This document shows positions 23,722 through 32,908 of a stretch of 64,000 bases of DNA, piece by piece. The DNA is from Chryseomicrobium sp. FSL W7-1435 (GTDB lineage: Bacteria > Bacillota > Bacilli > Bacillales_A > Planococcaceae), in the NCBI RefSeq assembly GCF_038595005.1, contig NZ_CP151997.1:2294001-2358000 (forward strand), in the 5' to 3' direction. The notes under the pieces are model-generated. The model was not told where the DNA came from. It saw only the letters and a list, made by a program, of their open reading frames with translations, and made no database searches. A program made the position numbers and the translations under genes. How positions within the stretch are numbered: the stretch's first letter is position 1; each line of letters opens with the position of its first letter.

Positions 23722-25074
23722 TTAAATCGTTAAATAAGTCACGCACTCCACATGAGTTGTATGTGGAAACATATCGACAGGTTGCACTTCATGAACTGTG
23801 TATCCACCATCTTCGAGAAGGCGTAGGTCACGGGCAAGTGTTGCCGGGTTACAAGATACATAGACAATACGGCGTGGTTTATGTTCAATCAGCGTATCAA
23901 TCAACTTGCCATCCAGACCTTTTCTCGGGGGATCCACCACCACAACATCCGGAAGCTTTCCATCCTCGTACCATTTTGTGATGACGTCTTCTGCAGCTCC
24001 TACTTCAAACTCTGCATTCGTAAAGCCGTTCAATTCTGCATTGCGACGTGCATCTTCCACTGCTTGAGGAACGATTTCCACCCCTAGAACTTGTTTAGCT
24101 TGTTGAGCAAGGAATAACGAAATTGTTCCAATGCCACAGAACGCATCCATCACCGTTTCCGTTCCTGTAAGCCCTGCTGCTTCTAAAGCTTTTTGATAAA
24201 GAACGTTCGTCTGTATCGGGTTGATTTGATAAAAAGAGCGAGCAGAGATTTCAAACTGAATAGCGCCAATAGAATCTACGATATGTGATTTTCCCCAGTG
24301 CACAAACGTCTCTTCTCCAAAAATAACATTGGTTCGTGTTGGGTTGATATTCTGTACAATTGATACAGTAGAAGGCTCTAATTGACGAATAAACTGAATC
24401 ACTTTCTCCGGTTGTGTTAGTTTTCGGGATTTCGTCACCAAGACGACCATTGTCTCTCCGCTTGTCTGCCCTTTGCGTACAACTAAATGACGAAGCTGAC
24501 CACGGCCTGTCTTTTCATCATAAGGTTCTAGTCCTAACTCGAGTGCACGTTCCTTCAAAGCAAGCATCAAGCGATCTGCTTCTTCACTTTGGATTAAGCA
24601 TGTCGGAGTGTCTGCTATATCATGAGATCCACTCTTATAAAACCCTGCGACTACTCGCCCGTCCTCTGTTCCAAAAGGAATTTGAGATTTGTTACGGTAG
24701 CGCCAAGGATTATCCATCCCCATAACGGGAAGTACAGTCGTATGGACTTTGCCGATGCGTTCCATAGCACTCCGAACCTGCTTTTCTTTTACCATGAGCT
24801 GACCTTCATAACTCAGATGCTGAAGCTGACAACCACCACAGGTATCAAATACCGGACATGGCGCAGCTACACGGAAAGGCGAAGCTTGCTCGATTTCAAT
24901 CAGTTTAGCAAATCCATATTTTTTTAATGCCTTTACTACATGTACTTCTACTTTTTCATCCGGTAATGCGCCTTTAATAAATATAGGGTAGCCATCGACT
25001 TTTGCGACGCCCTGGCCATCATGTGTTAAATCTTCTACAAAAACCGTCAAACGGTCATTTTTCTTTACAGTCAT
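23722..25074 (-). CDS. rlmCD: 23S rRNA (uracil-C5) methyltransferase RlmCD-type
   Basis: 450 residues: N-terminal TRAM domain (about 5-60), iron-sulfur cysteines in CPVFDTCGGCQLQHL, then a SAM-dependent methyltransferase with DAFCGIGTISLFLA, VVVDPPRKGL and the catalytic Cys in VSCNPATLARDL. In B. subtilis the single enzyme RlmCD (YefA) makes both m5U747 and m5U1939; that double role is inferred here. It precedes dus. No strong ribosome site is visible (GGGG about 10 nt upstream). Confidence 0.95.
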   Translation of the reverse strand: MTVKKNDRLTVFVEDLTHDGQGVAKVDGYPIFIKGALPDEKVEVHVVKALKKYGFAKLIEIEQASPFRVAAPCPVFDTCGGCQLQHLSYEGQLMVKEKQVRSAMERIGKVHTTVLPVMGMDNPWRYRNKSQIPFGTEDGRVVAGFYKSGSHDIADTPTCLIQSEEADRLMLALKERALELGLEPYDEKTGRGQLRHLVVRKGQTSGETMVVLVTKSRKLTQPEKVIQFIRQLEPSTVSIVQNINPTRTNVIFGEETFVHWGKSHIVDSIGAIQFEISARSFYQINPIQTNVLYQKALEAAGLTGTETVMDAFCGIGTISLFLAQQAKQVLGVEIVPQAVEDARRNAELNGFTNAEFEVGAAEDVITKWYEDGKLPDVVVVDPPRKGLDGKLIDTLIEHKPRRIVYVSCNPATLARDLRLLEDGGYTVHEVQPVDMFPHTTHVECVTYLTI

Positions 25075-25120
25075 TCTTTAAACCCCGTTCTTTTTTGCAT
25101 GATTTCTTCATTATAGCATG

Positions 25121-25144
25121 AAAAAACTCCTGCCGCGGCAGGAG
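25121..25144 (-). terminator. Terminator of the cydABS operon
   Basis: CTCCTGCC-GC-GGCAGGAG followed by T6 on the minus strand, shortly after the cydS stop. Confidence 0.9.
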
Positions 25145-25150
25145 CTGATT

Positions 25151-25258
25151 CTACTTTTCTTTTCGAATGATTCCGTCTTTAGGCGCCCACCAGAAGACCG
25201 CTGCGATGGCACCAAACAGTACAATGAACGGAGCGTAAAAGATAAAAAAGTTTGTCAT
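25151..25258 (-). CDS. cydS: CydS-like small subunit of cytochrome bd oxidase
   Basis: A 35-residue single-span membrane peptide, MTNFFIFYAPFIVLFGAIAA then VFWWAPKDG. AGGAGG lies 8 nt before its ATG, and it begins 12 nt after cydB with the operon terminator just behind it. CydS of Geobacillus thermodenitrificans, seen in the bd oxidase structure, is a similarly short helix with a comparable YAP-V-...-AFW pattern as I remember it. It is thought to stabilise the heme-bearing CydA. It is easily missed because of its size. Confidence 0.85.
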   Translation of the reverse strand: MTNFFIFYAPFIVLFGAIAAVFWWAPKDGIIRKEK

Positions 25259-25270
25259 GATGATATCCTC

Positions 25271-26299
25271 CTAAGCGTGATTGTCTTCTTTTTTGCCAGC
25301 GACATAATCTTTGTTGAATAAGAATAGGCGCAGGAGCAAGTACAGTGACGGTAATAACAAACATAGTCCTGCAATGAACGCAATGATCAGTGCAATCGCC
25401 ATCGTTTCATTTGTAAACCCATCATAAATCGTTAAATACGGATACAACAAGTACGGTCTGTGCGACCAGCCGTATGCGAAAAAGGCGATAAAGAACTGCC
25501 CGACGAGCAACAAGAAAGCCCACCCGTAATTTCGTTTTGTCCACAATAGATACACCGTTCCGAAGAACAGTAATCCAGAAATCAAGAATGCCCACCAGAC
25601 ATCCAAGATATTCGCGTAATGCTCTGGGTTATGTGCACGAAGTTCTACAATGATTCCTGTTGCTGTAATCATCGTCGGCAATGCCCAGATCAATGCGTAT
25701 TTACGTAGTAACTTCGTAGCACCAGCGTCCCCTGCTTTACTTGCGTACCATGTTAAAAACACAGCCGAAATATAAAGTGTGGCGGCAATGGCTAATACAA
25801 CGATACTCCATGTTAACGGACTCAAGAACAGGCGGCTATAATCAAGTACCGGTTGGCCATCCACCATATCGATGAATCCACCTTCAGAAATCGTTAATAC
25901 AACGGAAAGCGACGCAGGGATTAAAATCCCCGCTGCCCCGTACATAAACGAGTAGCCTTTGTGCCCGCGTGAACCGTATGTCTCAAACGCATAGTACGAT
26001 CCCCGTATCGCGAGCAAGATGATAGCAATACTCGCTGGAACAAGAAGTGTTGTTCCGTAATAAAAGGCGGTCTTCGGGAAGAACCCGATGATTCCTACGA
26101 AGAAAAATACGAGGAATACGTTCGTAACTTCCCAAACGGGCGACAAATACCTTTGAATAATATTCGTTAAAATATGTTGGCGATTGGTCAGCAAACTATA
26201 GGCGTTGAAGAACCCCGCGCCAAAGTCGATAGACCCAACGATGACATATCCAAATAGGAAGAACCAAAGGACCGTGATCCCTATGATTTCTAATGTCAT
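25271..26299 (-). CDS. cydB: Cytochrome bd ubiquinol/menaquinol oxidase subunit II
   Basis: 342 residues with about eight to nine membrane segments; N-terminus ITVLWFFLFGYVIVGSIDFG with the conserved GSIDFGAG. Partner of CydA in the cytochrome bd quinol oxidase, which reduces oxygen to water with high affinity in the cytoplasmic membrane. Its ATG overlaps the cydA stop by 4 nt (ATGA). CydB is the architectural subunit without heme ligands. Confidence 0.96.
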   Translation of the reverse strand: MTLEIIGITVLWFFLFGYVIVGSIDFGAGFFNAYSLLTNRQHILTNIIQRYLSPVWEVTNVFLVFFFVGIIGFFPKTAFYYGTTLLVPASIAIILLAIRGSYYAFETYGSRGHKGYSFMYGAAGILIPASLSVVLTISEGGFIDMVDGQPVLDYSRLFLSPLTWSIVVLAIAATLYISAVFLTWYASKAGDAGATKLLRKYALIWALPTMITATGIIVELRAHNPEHYANILDVWWAFLISGLLFFGTVYLLWTKRNYGWAFLLLVGQFFIAFFAYGWSHRPYLLYPYLTIYDGFTNETMAIALIIAFIAGLCLLLPSLYLLLRLFLFNKDYVAGKKEDNHA

Positions 26300-27645
26300 T
26301 TCGTATCACCTTCCAATCGCTCTTGATCTAGTTTGTCTAGCTCTTTTTCAACTGGATTGTTACGGAACATTCTGCGCAAGACGACGACAGAACCAATTCC
26401 TAAAATCAAGTACAAGATTGCAAATGCGACGACCATGATATCCACACTTCCATTGGATGTTGCACCTTGTTCAACAGTCATGATTTGATACAAAATCCAC
26501 GGTTGTCGGCCGACTTCGGTCATCCACCAACCTGCTTGAATCGCAATCATGGAAAGTGGTCCACCTGCCACGATCAACCAGAGAATAAAGCGCGAGTTCG
26601 CAAATTTCCATTTACGCCATTTCGCGACAACATAAAAGGCTGATAACATCACCATGAACATTCCGATTGTAATCATGATGTTAAAGAAGTAGTGGATATA
26701 GAGCGGTGGTATCTCATCCTCTGGGAATTGATCTAGTCCAATCACTTCTGCATTGGGATCATTGTGTGCAAGAATACTTAATGCGAATGGAATCTCAATC
26801 GCATATTTCACTTCTTCTCCGTCTAAAATACCGTAAAGAATAAGTGGCGCAGCTTCAGATGTTTCAAAATGCCATTCAGCAGCCGCTAATTTTTCCGGCT
26901 GGTACTCAGCAAGGTATTTACCTGAGAAGTCTCCAATGATTGCAGTGGCTATGGAGAACACAAGTCCAACTTTGACCATTAAGTACACAGCTTTTTTATG
27001 ATAAATATGGTTCGAGCCTTTTAACAATCGGAAAGCCCCGATTGATGCTAGTACGAAAGCGCTCGTCATCAAGGCGGTCGAGACAACGTGCGCCACTTTC
27101 GTCGGCATGGCCGGATTAAACATTGCAAGGAGTGGACTGATGTTGACCAGTTCACCGTCGACCATGTCAAAACCTTGTGGTGCGTTCATAAAAGCGTTCA
27201 CCATTGTGATGAATACTGCAGACATCGCGGCACCAAACGCAACTGGAACAAGTAACAATAGGTGTTTCTTTTGGTTTTCAAAACGGTCCCACGTATACAA
27301 ATAGATTCCTAAGAAAATTGCTTCAAAGAAGAAAGCAAATGTTTCTAAAAACAGTGGCAGGGCAATCACTTGGCCGGCAAGCTCCATAAAGTTTGGCCAA
27401 AGTAGTGACAACTGGAGTCCGATGGCGGTCCCCGTTACAACTCCGACAGCTACTGTGATTACGAACCCTCGTGCCCAGCGACGGGCAAGTAAAATATAGT
27501 GTTCGTCGTTTTTCTTGATTCCCACGTATTGTGCCAGCATGATCATCAGTGGCACCCCTACACCGATTGTGGCGTAGATAATATGGAACGAGAGTGTCAT
27601 TTCTGTAAGTAGCCGACTAAAAAATACAGCTTCTTCATTTCCCAT
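26296..27645 (-). CDS. cydA: Cytochrome bd quinol oxidase subunit I
   Basis: 449 residues with about nine membrane segments. The N-terminal heme-ligand His sits in TLSFHIIYATIGVG, and WMTEVGRQPWILYQIMT carries the conserved GRQPW motif. The Q-loop between helices is short, as in Gram-positive bd oxidases. I start at the ATG at 27645, 6 nt after GAGGTG; a GTG nine bases upstream overlaps that ribosome site. First gene of cydABS. No cydCD assembly genes are in the window, and I see no clear Rex site upstream. Confidence 0.96.
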   Translation of the reverse strand: MGNEEAVFFSRLLTEMTLSFHIIYATIGVGVPLMIMLAQYVGIKKNDEHYILLARRWARGFVITVAVGVVTGTAIGLQLSLLWPNFMELAGQVIALPLFLETFAFFFEAIFLGIYLYTWDRFENQKKHLLLLVPVAFGAAMSAVFITMVNAFMNAPQGFDMVDGELVNISPLLAMFNPAMPTKVAHVVSTALMTSAFVLASIGAFRLLKGSNHIYHKKAVYLMVKVGLVFSIATAIIGDFSGKYLAEYQPEKLAAAEWHFETSEAAPLILYGILDGEEVKYAIEIPFALSILAHNDPNAEVIGLDQFPEDEIPPLYIHYFFNIMITIGMFMVMLSAFYVVAKWRKWKFANSRFILWLIVAGGPLSMIAIQAGWWMTEVGRQPWILYQIMTVEQGATSNGSVDIMVVAFAILYLILGIGSVVVLRRMFRNNPVEKELDKLDQERLEGDTK

Positions 27646-27829
27646 TTCGTTCACCTCATATAGAGTATTGGCTAACGGTCATTCAACGAGCTTCATGCCT
27701 TTATTCTACCCTAGTTGAAGGGGTTTAATCTAATCAGCCGAACTTGTTTTCAGGCAAGTTGTTACAAGGTTATGACGGTATGAGAATAGCTCGAAAATTA
27801 CGAACTACAGGGGGGATTTTGATAAGGAT

Positions 27830-27934
27830 TTAGTTCCGCGGGCATTGAACTAAATTCCGAGGGCATTGAACCGAGTTTCGCGGGCACTGAACCAAATTTC
27901 GCGGGCTCTGAACCGAGTTCCGAGGGCTCTGAAC
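27830..27934. repeat. 21-bp tandem array between cydA and dgkB
   Basis: Five units of exactly 21 bp (27830-27850 through 27914-27934), each ending GGGCWYTGAAC on the plus strand and starting with TTAGTTCCGC-like sequence. Read on the minus strand the last unit runs into GGAACTAAATCC, similar to the GGAAACTAATTC end of other arrays. The surrounding 27646-28001 gap holds the cydA upstream region and the dgkB terminator, and no gene. Confidence 0.85.
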
Positions 27935-27963
27935 TTGAAATTACCAGAATCGGTCATAAACAA

Positions 27964-27996
27964 ACTAGCTACTCCAAAATCTTTAGAGTAGCTAGT
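27964..27996 (-). terminator. Hairpin upstream of dgkB stop, possible terminator
   Basis: ACTAGCTACTC and GAGTAGCTAGT pair around an 11-nt loop, just past the dgkB stop. On the minus strand it is followed only by TTGTTTATG, so termination is plausible but weak. Confidence 0.6.
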
Positions 27997-28001
27997 CAGT
28001 A

Positions 28002-28922
28002 TCAGTCCCGCTTCACGTGATCCTGTTCCGGTAATAGATCGACGGGCGCCATAATTTCAATGTGGCGTGCCCAGTTCTCAAAAACGGCAGGTAACGTTCC
28101 ACCGTATTCTCCGTCTAGATTCAATGAAACTGTTTCTTCCGACATCACACGAATCTTAGAAGCTTTGCGGTAAATGACATGAGGATCGTTTAAATGCTCT
28201 CCTCGAATCGCAAGAGTGGCCAACCGAATAAATTCTGCCATATTGACCTTTTTCAAAATTAATAGGGTAAACTGGCCATCGTTGATGCTGGCATCTGGCG
28301 CAAGTTTTTCAAAACCACCAACGGAATTGGTAAGGCCAATCAAGAACATCATCGCCTCTTCTTCAAAGACTTCATCATCAAATTCAATGCGAAGTTTTGT
28401 TGCTCGAATGGACGGCAACATTTCAATCCCTTTTAAGTAGTAAGCTAGTTGACCAAGCACTGTTTTTAAGCGACTAGGTACTTCATACGTGAGTTCCGTG
28501 ATTCGTCCCCCACCTGCAATATTGATAAAGAATGTATCATTGACTCGACCGACATCGACAGGGACCGATTGACCACCTGTAATGATTTTCACAGCCTGTT
28601 GAATATCTCGTGGGATATGTAGGGCACGAGCAAAATCATTTGTCGTTCCCATTGGAATTAAACCAAGCTTTGGACGTTCGTCATAAAGACTGACCCCCGC
28701 CACTACTTCATTTAATGTTCCATCTCCACCTGCTGCAATGATGAGATCAAACCCATTTTCAACTGCCCGTTTCGCTGCCTCAGTGGCATCTCCAGCACCA
28801 GTTGTGGCATGGCAGGATGTTTCATAGCCAGCCACTTCCATCGCCTCTAAAACTTCAGGAAGATGACGCTTGAACAGCTCTCGTCCAGATGTAGGGTTGT
28901 AAATAATTCGTGCACGTTGCAT
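28002..28922 (-). CDS. dgkB: Diacylglycerol kinase (DgkB type)
   Basis: 306 residues of the soluble diacylglycerol/lipid kinase family: RIIYNPTSG at the N-terminus and the ATP-site motif AAGGDGTLNEVVAG (about 63-76). Phosphorylates diacylglycerol released in lipoteichoic acid synthesis, returning it to phosphatidic acid. Equivalent to B. subtilis DgkB (YerQ), which also lies downstream of gatCAB. A separate thioredoxin-like gene lies between them here. Confidence 0.94.
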   Translation of the reverse strand: MQRARIIYNPTSGRELFKRHLPEVLEAMEVAGYETSCHATTGAGDATEAAKRAVENGFDLIIAAGGDGTLNEVVAGVSLYDERPKLGLIPMGTTNDFARALHIPRDIQQAVKIITGGQSVPVDVGRVNDTFFINIAGGGRITELTYEVPSRLKTVLGQLAYYLKGIEMLPSIRATKLRIEFDDEVFEEEAMMFLIGLTNSVGGFEKLAPDASINDGQFTLLILKKVNMAEFIRLATLAIRGEHLNDPHVIYRKASKIRVMSEETVSLNLDGEYGGTLPAVFENWARHIEIMAPVDLLPEQDHVKRD

Positions 28923-28991
28923 TTGAAGAACCTTCTTTCTTCACAAATCTTTCTCACTGCCTATAGACAGTATAATACTTCTAGAGGTTCC

Positions 28992-29555
28992 TTATGAAGT
29001 CAATTTTGTGAACCATGCTTCTCGAATACTACTATAAGTGGCCAAATGGAAGTCTGTATTAGTTTCAAGTTGTGTTGTCAGTTCAGCAAAGATAGCTCGC
29101 TGCGCTTCATCAAACCCTTCACTACCCGCTTCTGGGAGCTTTGCTTTTTCTCCCATTACATAGTCTTGCACAAGATCTGCTCGAGGGCCCCATGTTGCTA
29201 AAACTGTACCCGATTCGTCAAGTAGCAAATATTTAGGAATTGAGCGACCGCCGTTCGTTAAGTAGCGATCGATTAACTCTGTATCCGCATCACGTAATAC
29301 TACGCGGACTTCCACATTTGCAGCTTCCGTGATTTTACGCAAAATCGCATTGTTCATCATCGCATCCCCACACCAATCTTCCGTGATGCCTAAAATGTGA
29401 ACGTTTGCTTGTGCTAATCGTGTAATGAACTCGTCATCAGCTGGTACTGTAAAATTCTCATACACATGAAAAGACTCTTGTTTTTTAGTAGTCATTTCAT
29501 CCATATAAACTGCCAGTGGACGGCCTTCTTCAAAATACTGTTGTTCTGTTTTCAT
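28992..29555 (-). CDS. Thioredoxin-like fold protein with a single active-site cysteine
   Basis: 187 residues resembling the 'thioredoxin family protein' (Thioredoxin_9) group. The active-site region reads ITEDWCGDAMMNNAIL, with one Cys followed by Gly-Asp instead of CxxC, and the cis-Pro loop is RSIPKYLLL. A classical dithiol-disulfide reaction is unlikely; a monothiol or binding role is possible. The start at 29555 follows AAGGAGGGG. A longer frame to 29597 lacks a ribosome site and would overlap the gatB terminator. Confidence 0.82.
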   Translation of the reverse strand: MKTEQQYFEEGRPLAVYMDEMTTKKQESFHVYENFTVPADDEFITRLAQANVHILGITEDWCGDAMMNNAILRKITEAANVEVRVVLRDADTELIDRYLTNGGRSIPKYLLLDESGTVLATWGPRADLVQDYVMGEKAKLPEAGSEGFDEAQRAIFAELTTQLETNTDFHLATYSSIREAWFTKLTS

Positions 29556-29602
29556 TAAAAACCCCTCCTTAATTAGTAGCATAGCATGAATTCCCAAAAT
29601 AA

Positions 29603-29627
29603 GGCTCGTCCTAAGTAAGGACGAGCC
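29603..29627 (-). terminator. Terminator of the gatCAB operon
   Basis: GGCTCGTCCT-TACTT-AGGACGAGCC followed by TTATTTTG on the minus strand, directly after the gatB stop. Confidence 0.82.
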
Positions 29628-29633
29628 GGGTTG

Positions 29634-31064
29634 TTAGCGTTTTTGAATTTCTTCGTTCAATAATTTGTTGACCATTGGTGGGTTGGCCTGACCTTTTGTC
29701 GCTTTCATGATCTGACCGACCAAGAAGCCTATTGCACGGTCTTTCCCGTTTTTAAAGTCTTCAATCGATTGCGGGTTGGCATCAAGTGTTTGCGTCACAA
29801 TCTCACGCAATGCACCTTCGTCTGAAATCTGCACAAAGCCTTTTGCTTTAACGACTTCTTCTGCTGTACCACCATTCTCGACAAGTTCTTTAAATACTTT
29901 TTTGGCAATTTTCGAGCTGATTGTACCATCTTCAATCAGTTTGACCATTCCTGCAAGACCTGTTGGTGTCAGTTTTGTATCTTTTAATTCTTTTTGCTCA
30001 GAGTTCAAGTAAGCAGAAACATCACCCATCAACCAGTTGGTAGAGAGCTTCGTGTCTGCTCCAAGAGAAGTTGTCTCTTCAAAGAAATCAGACATTTCTT
30101 TTGTCAGGGTCATGACGCGAGCATCATACTCAGTAAGTCCAAGCTCATTCACATAGCGCGCTTTACGAGCGTCCGGTAATTCCGGTAGCTCTGCACGTAC
30201 GCGTGTCATCCATTCTTCATCGATGACAATCTTGACAAGATCCGGCTCTGGGAAGTAACGGTAATCATCCGCACCTTCTTTGACACGCATCAACAATGTG
30301 TTTCCTGTTGACTCGTCGTAACGACGTGTCTCTTGTAGAATTTCTCCACCACTTTTTAATACTTCTGCTTGGCGAATTTGTTCGTGCTCAAGACCTTTTT
30401 TCACGTAGTTGAACGAGTTCAAGTTTTTCAATTCAGCTTTTGTGCCGAATTTCTCTTGGCCATAAGGACGTAAGGAAATGTTTGCATCACAACGTAGTGA
30501 GCCCTCTTCCATCTTACAATCTGAAACGCCTGTAAATTGAATAATAGACTTTAATTTTTCAAGATACGCATAGGCTTCTTCAGGTGTACGAATATCCGGT
30601 TCCGAAACGATTTCAACTAGTGGTGTCCCTTGACGATTAAAGTCAACAAGGGAATAGCCCTTATCTGTGTGAGAAAGTTTCCCCGCATCTTCTTCTAAAT
30701 GAAGTCGTGTGATCCCGATACGTTTTGTTTTGCCGTCCACTTCAATTTCAATCCAACCGTTTTCTCCAATTGGTTTATCAAATTGCGAGATTTGGTAAGC
30801 TTTTGGATTATCCGGATAGAAGTAGTTTTTACGGTCAAACTTAGTAACCGGTGCAATGTCCATGTTAAGAGCCATGGCTGCACGCATTCCCCACTCCACA
30901 GCTGTCTTATTAACAACTGGAAGAACTCCTGGGTACCCTAGGTCAATTACATGTGTGTTTGTGTTCGGCTCTGCACCAAAGTGTGCTGGAGATGGCGAGA
31001 ACATTTTTGATTCTGTTTTTAGTTCAACGTGGACTTCAAGTCCAATGATTGTTTCAAAGTTCAT
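29634..31064 (-). CDS. gatB: Asp/Glu-tRNA amidotransferase subunit B
   Basis: 476 residues: N-terminal [12 protein letters not shown], the kinase-like cradle with [20 protein letters not shown] and LHLEEDAGK, and a C-terminal YqeY-like tail ([13 protein letters not shown]). Binds tRNA and activates misacylated Glu-tRNA(Gln) or Asp-tRNA(Asn), which GatA then amidates. Its start codon overlaps the gatA stop by one base (TAATG), so translation is coupled. Confidence 0.98.
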   Translation of the reverse strand: MNFETIIGLEVHVELKTESKMFSPSPAHFGAEPNTNTHVIDLGYPGVLPVVNKTAVEWGMRAAMALNMDIAPVTKFDRKNYFYPDNPKAYQISQFDKPIGENGWIEIEVDGKTKRIGITRLHLEEDAGKLSHTDKGYSLVDFNRQGTPLVEIVSEPDIRTPEEAYAYLEKLKSIIQFTGVSDCKMEEGSLRCDANISLRPYGQEKFGTKAELKNLNSFNYVKKGLEHEQIRQAEVLKSGGEILQETRRYDESTGNTLLMRVKEGADDYRYFPEPDLVKIVIDEEWMTRVRAELPELPDARKARYVNELGLTEYDARVMTLTKEMSDFFEETTSLGADTKLSTNWLMGDVSAYLNSEQKELKDTKLTPTGLAGMVKLIEDGTISSKIAKKVFKELVENGGTAEEVVKAKGFVQISDEGALREIVTQTLDANPQSIEDFKNGKDRAIGFLVGQIMKATKGQANPPMVNKLLNEEIQKR

Positions 31065-32530
31065 TATGCATTAACCTCCCATAAAGCCGGAGTCTGTTTG
31101 TGAAATTCGGTTGCTGACTCATAGGCAGATGCCACTTGATAAATTGTAGACTCATCAAAGTGCTTACCGATAATTTGAAGACCCAGTGGTAAACCTTCTG
31201 CAAAACCACATGGTATAGAAATGCCCGGTACGCCTGCCAGGTTGACTGGAATCGTTAAAATATCGTTGGCATACATCGTTAATGGATCATCGACTTTTTC
31301 GCCCACTTTAAAAGCAGGTGTTGGAGTAGTCGGCCCTACGATGACATCATAGTTTTCAAATACGTTTTCAAAGTCTTGCTTGATCAACGTACGCACTTTT
31401 TGCGCTTTCAAGTAGTAAGCGTCGTATGAACCAGCACTTAACGAGTAAGTTCCCAGCATAATACGGCGTTTAACTTCATCGCCAAAACCTTGTGCACGTG
31501 TCATTTTGTATAACTCTAATAAGTTCTTCGCTTCTTCAGCTCGGTAACCGTAACGAATGCCGTCAAAACGAGCTAAGTTAGACGAAGCTTCTGATGAAGA
31601 TAGCAAGTAGTAAGTAGCAAGCGCGTACTCAGAGTGTGGAAGAGAGACTTCTTCCCAGACAGCCCCTTGAGCTTCTAATACTTTTAATGCTTCAAGTACA
31701 GATGCACGAACTTCTTCACTAACGCCTTCTCCCATGTATTCTTTAGGAACACCGATACGTAAACCTTGGATAGATTTACCGACGGCTTCTGAGAATTTAG
31801 GAACCTCTACATTGGCAGATGTCGAGTCCATTTCGTCAAAACCTGAAATAGCCTCTAGTAGAAGTGCATTGTCTTCTACTGTGCGTGTAATAGGTCCAAT
31901 TTGATCAAGAGATGACGCAAATGCGATAAGACCAAAACGAGAGACACGACCGTATGTAGGTTTCATACCTACTACGCCACAGAAAGCGGCAGGTTGACGG
32001 ATAGAACCACCTGTATCAGAACCAAGTGTGAACGGTACTTCTCCTGCTGCAACAGCAGCTGCTGAACCACCTGATGAACCACCAGGTACATGCGCTATAT
32101 TCCAAGGGTTCTTCGTTTTTTTATAGGCTGAGTTCTCATTAGAAGAACCCATAGCAAATTCGTCCATGTTGATTTTTCCGACAGTGATCATACCAGCAGC
32201 ACGTAATTTACGAACGACTGTTGCATCGTAGATTGGATTGAAGCCTTGAAGGATTTTACTAGCAGCAGTCGTTTCAATACCGGCTGTTACGATGTTATCC
32301 TTTACTCCAATAGGCATCCCGAAAAGGGGGCCACGCTCTTCACTAGCTACTTGGTCCATCTCATCAGCTTGTGTCAGAGCTTGTTCTTTATTTAAGGCAA
32401 GAAACGCTTGAACATCTGCGTCTACTGCATCAATACGTGTGAATGCTTCTTCTGTTACTTGACGAACAGAAAGTTCTTTTGCCGCAATCTTTTCTTGCAG
32501 CTGTTTTGCTGTGTGCGTAAAATAAGACAT
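31064..32530 (-). CDS. gatA: Asp/Glu-tRNA amidotransferase subunit A
   Basis: 488 residues of the amidase signature family. Catalytic Lys lies in GVKDNI, and the Ser-cisSer-Lys motif spans [15 protein letters not shown] and [17 protein letters not shown]. Hydrolyses glutamine and channels ammonia to GatB. Fourteen nt downstream of gatC in the gatCAB order typical of Bacillales. Confidence 0.98.
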   Translation of the reverse strand: MSYFTHTAKQLQEKIAAKELSVRQVTEEAFTRIDAVDADVQAFLALNKEQALTQADEMDQVASEERGPLFGMPIGVKDNIVTAGIETTAASKILQGFNPIYDATVVRKLRAAGMITVGKINMDEFAMGSSNENSAYKKTKNPWNIAHVPGGSSGGSAAAVAAGEVPFTLGSDTGGSIRQPAAFCGVVGMKPTYGRVSRFGLIAFASSLDQIGPITRTVEDNALLLEAISGFDEMDSTSANVEVPKFSEAVGKSIQGLRIGVPKEYMGEGVSEEVRASVLEALKVLEAQGAVWEEVSLPHSEYALATYYLLSSSEASSNLARFDGIRYGYRAEEAKNLLELYKMTRAQGFGDEVKRRIMLGTYSLSAGSYDAYYLKAQKVRTLIKQDFENVFENYDVIVGPTTPTPAFKVGEKVDDPLTMYANDILTIPVNLAGVPGISIPCGFAEGLPLGLQIIGKHFDESTIYQVASAYESATEFHKQTPALWEVNA

Positions 32531-32544
32531 TTCAGTCCGCCTCT

Positions 32545-32835
32545 CTATTCCATAATGGCAGGAACTTTCACTTGGCCTGCTTCGTGTTCTTTTACATTTT
32601 TCATCATAATTTCGCGGTCCAGTCCTGCTACAGACTTGTCTTCGCGTAAAACGTTTTCTAGTGGAAGTACATGTGTAGTTGGTTCCACATTTGTTGTGTC
32701 CAACTCATTCAACTTGTCAGCAAATTGAACAATTTTCGCAAGTTGTTCTGTAAAATGCTCCACTTCTTCTTCAGTAATGGCTAAACGTGCCAAATGCGCG
32801 ACGTGACGCACTTCTTCTTTTGTGATTGTTGCCAC
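32545..32835 (-). CDS. gatC: Asp/Glu-tRNA amidotransferase subunit C
   Basis: 96 residues; small helical chain that ties GatA to GatB, with [16 protein letters not shown] near the N-terminus and [12 protein letters not shown] later. I start at the GTG (32835) lying 8 nt after GGAGG; upstream frame codons overlap the ribosome site itself. First gene of gatCAB. Confidence 0.95.
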   Translation of the reverse strand: MATITKEEVRHVAHLARLAITEEEVEHFTEQLAKIVQFADKLNELDTTNVEPTTHVLPLENVLREDKSVAGLDREIMMKNVKEHEAGQVKVPAIME

Positions 32836-32908
32836 TATGGACACCTCCAATTAATTCAATCATACAGCCCATCATATCATTTTCTGCTTTACTTGAACAG
32901 AGTACCCT

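Noticed and set aside
27646-27829. Rex (redox) operator upstream of cydA
   Set aside because: No TTGTGA-N6-TCACAA-like sequence; the nearest TTGTTACAAGG does not fit.
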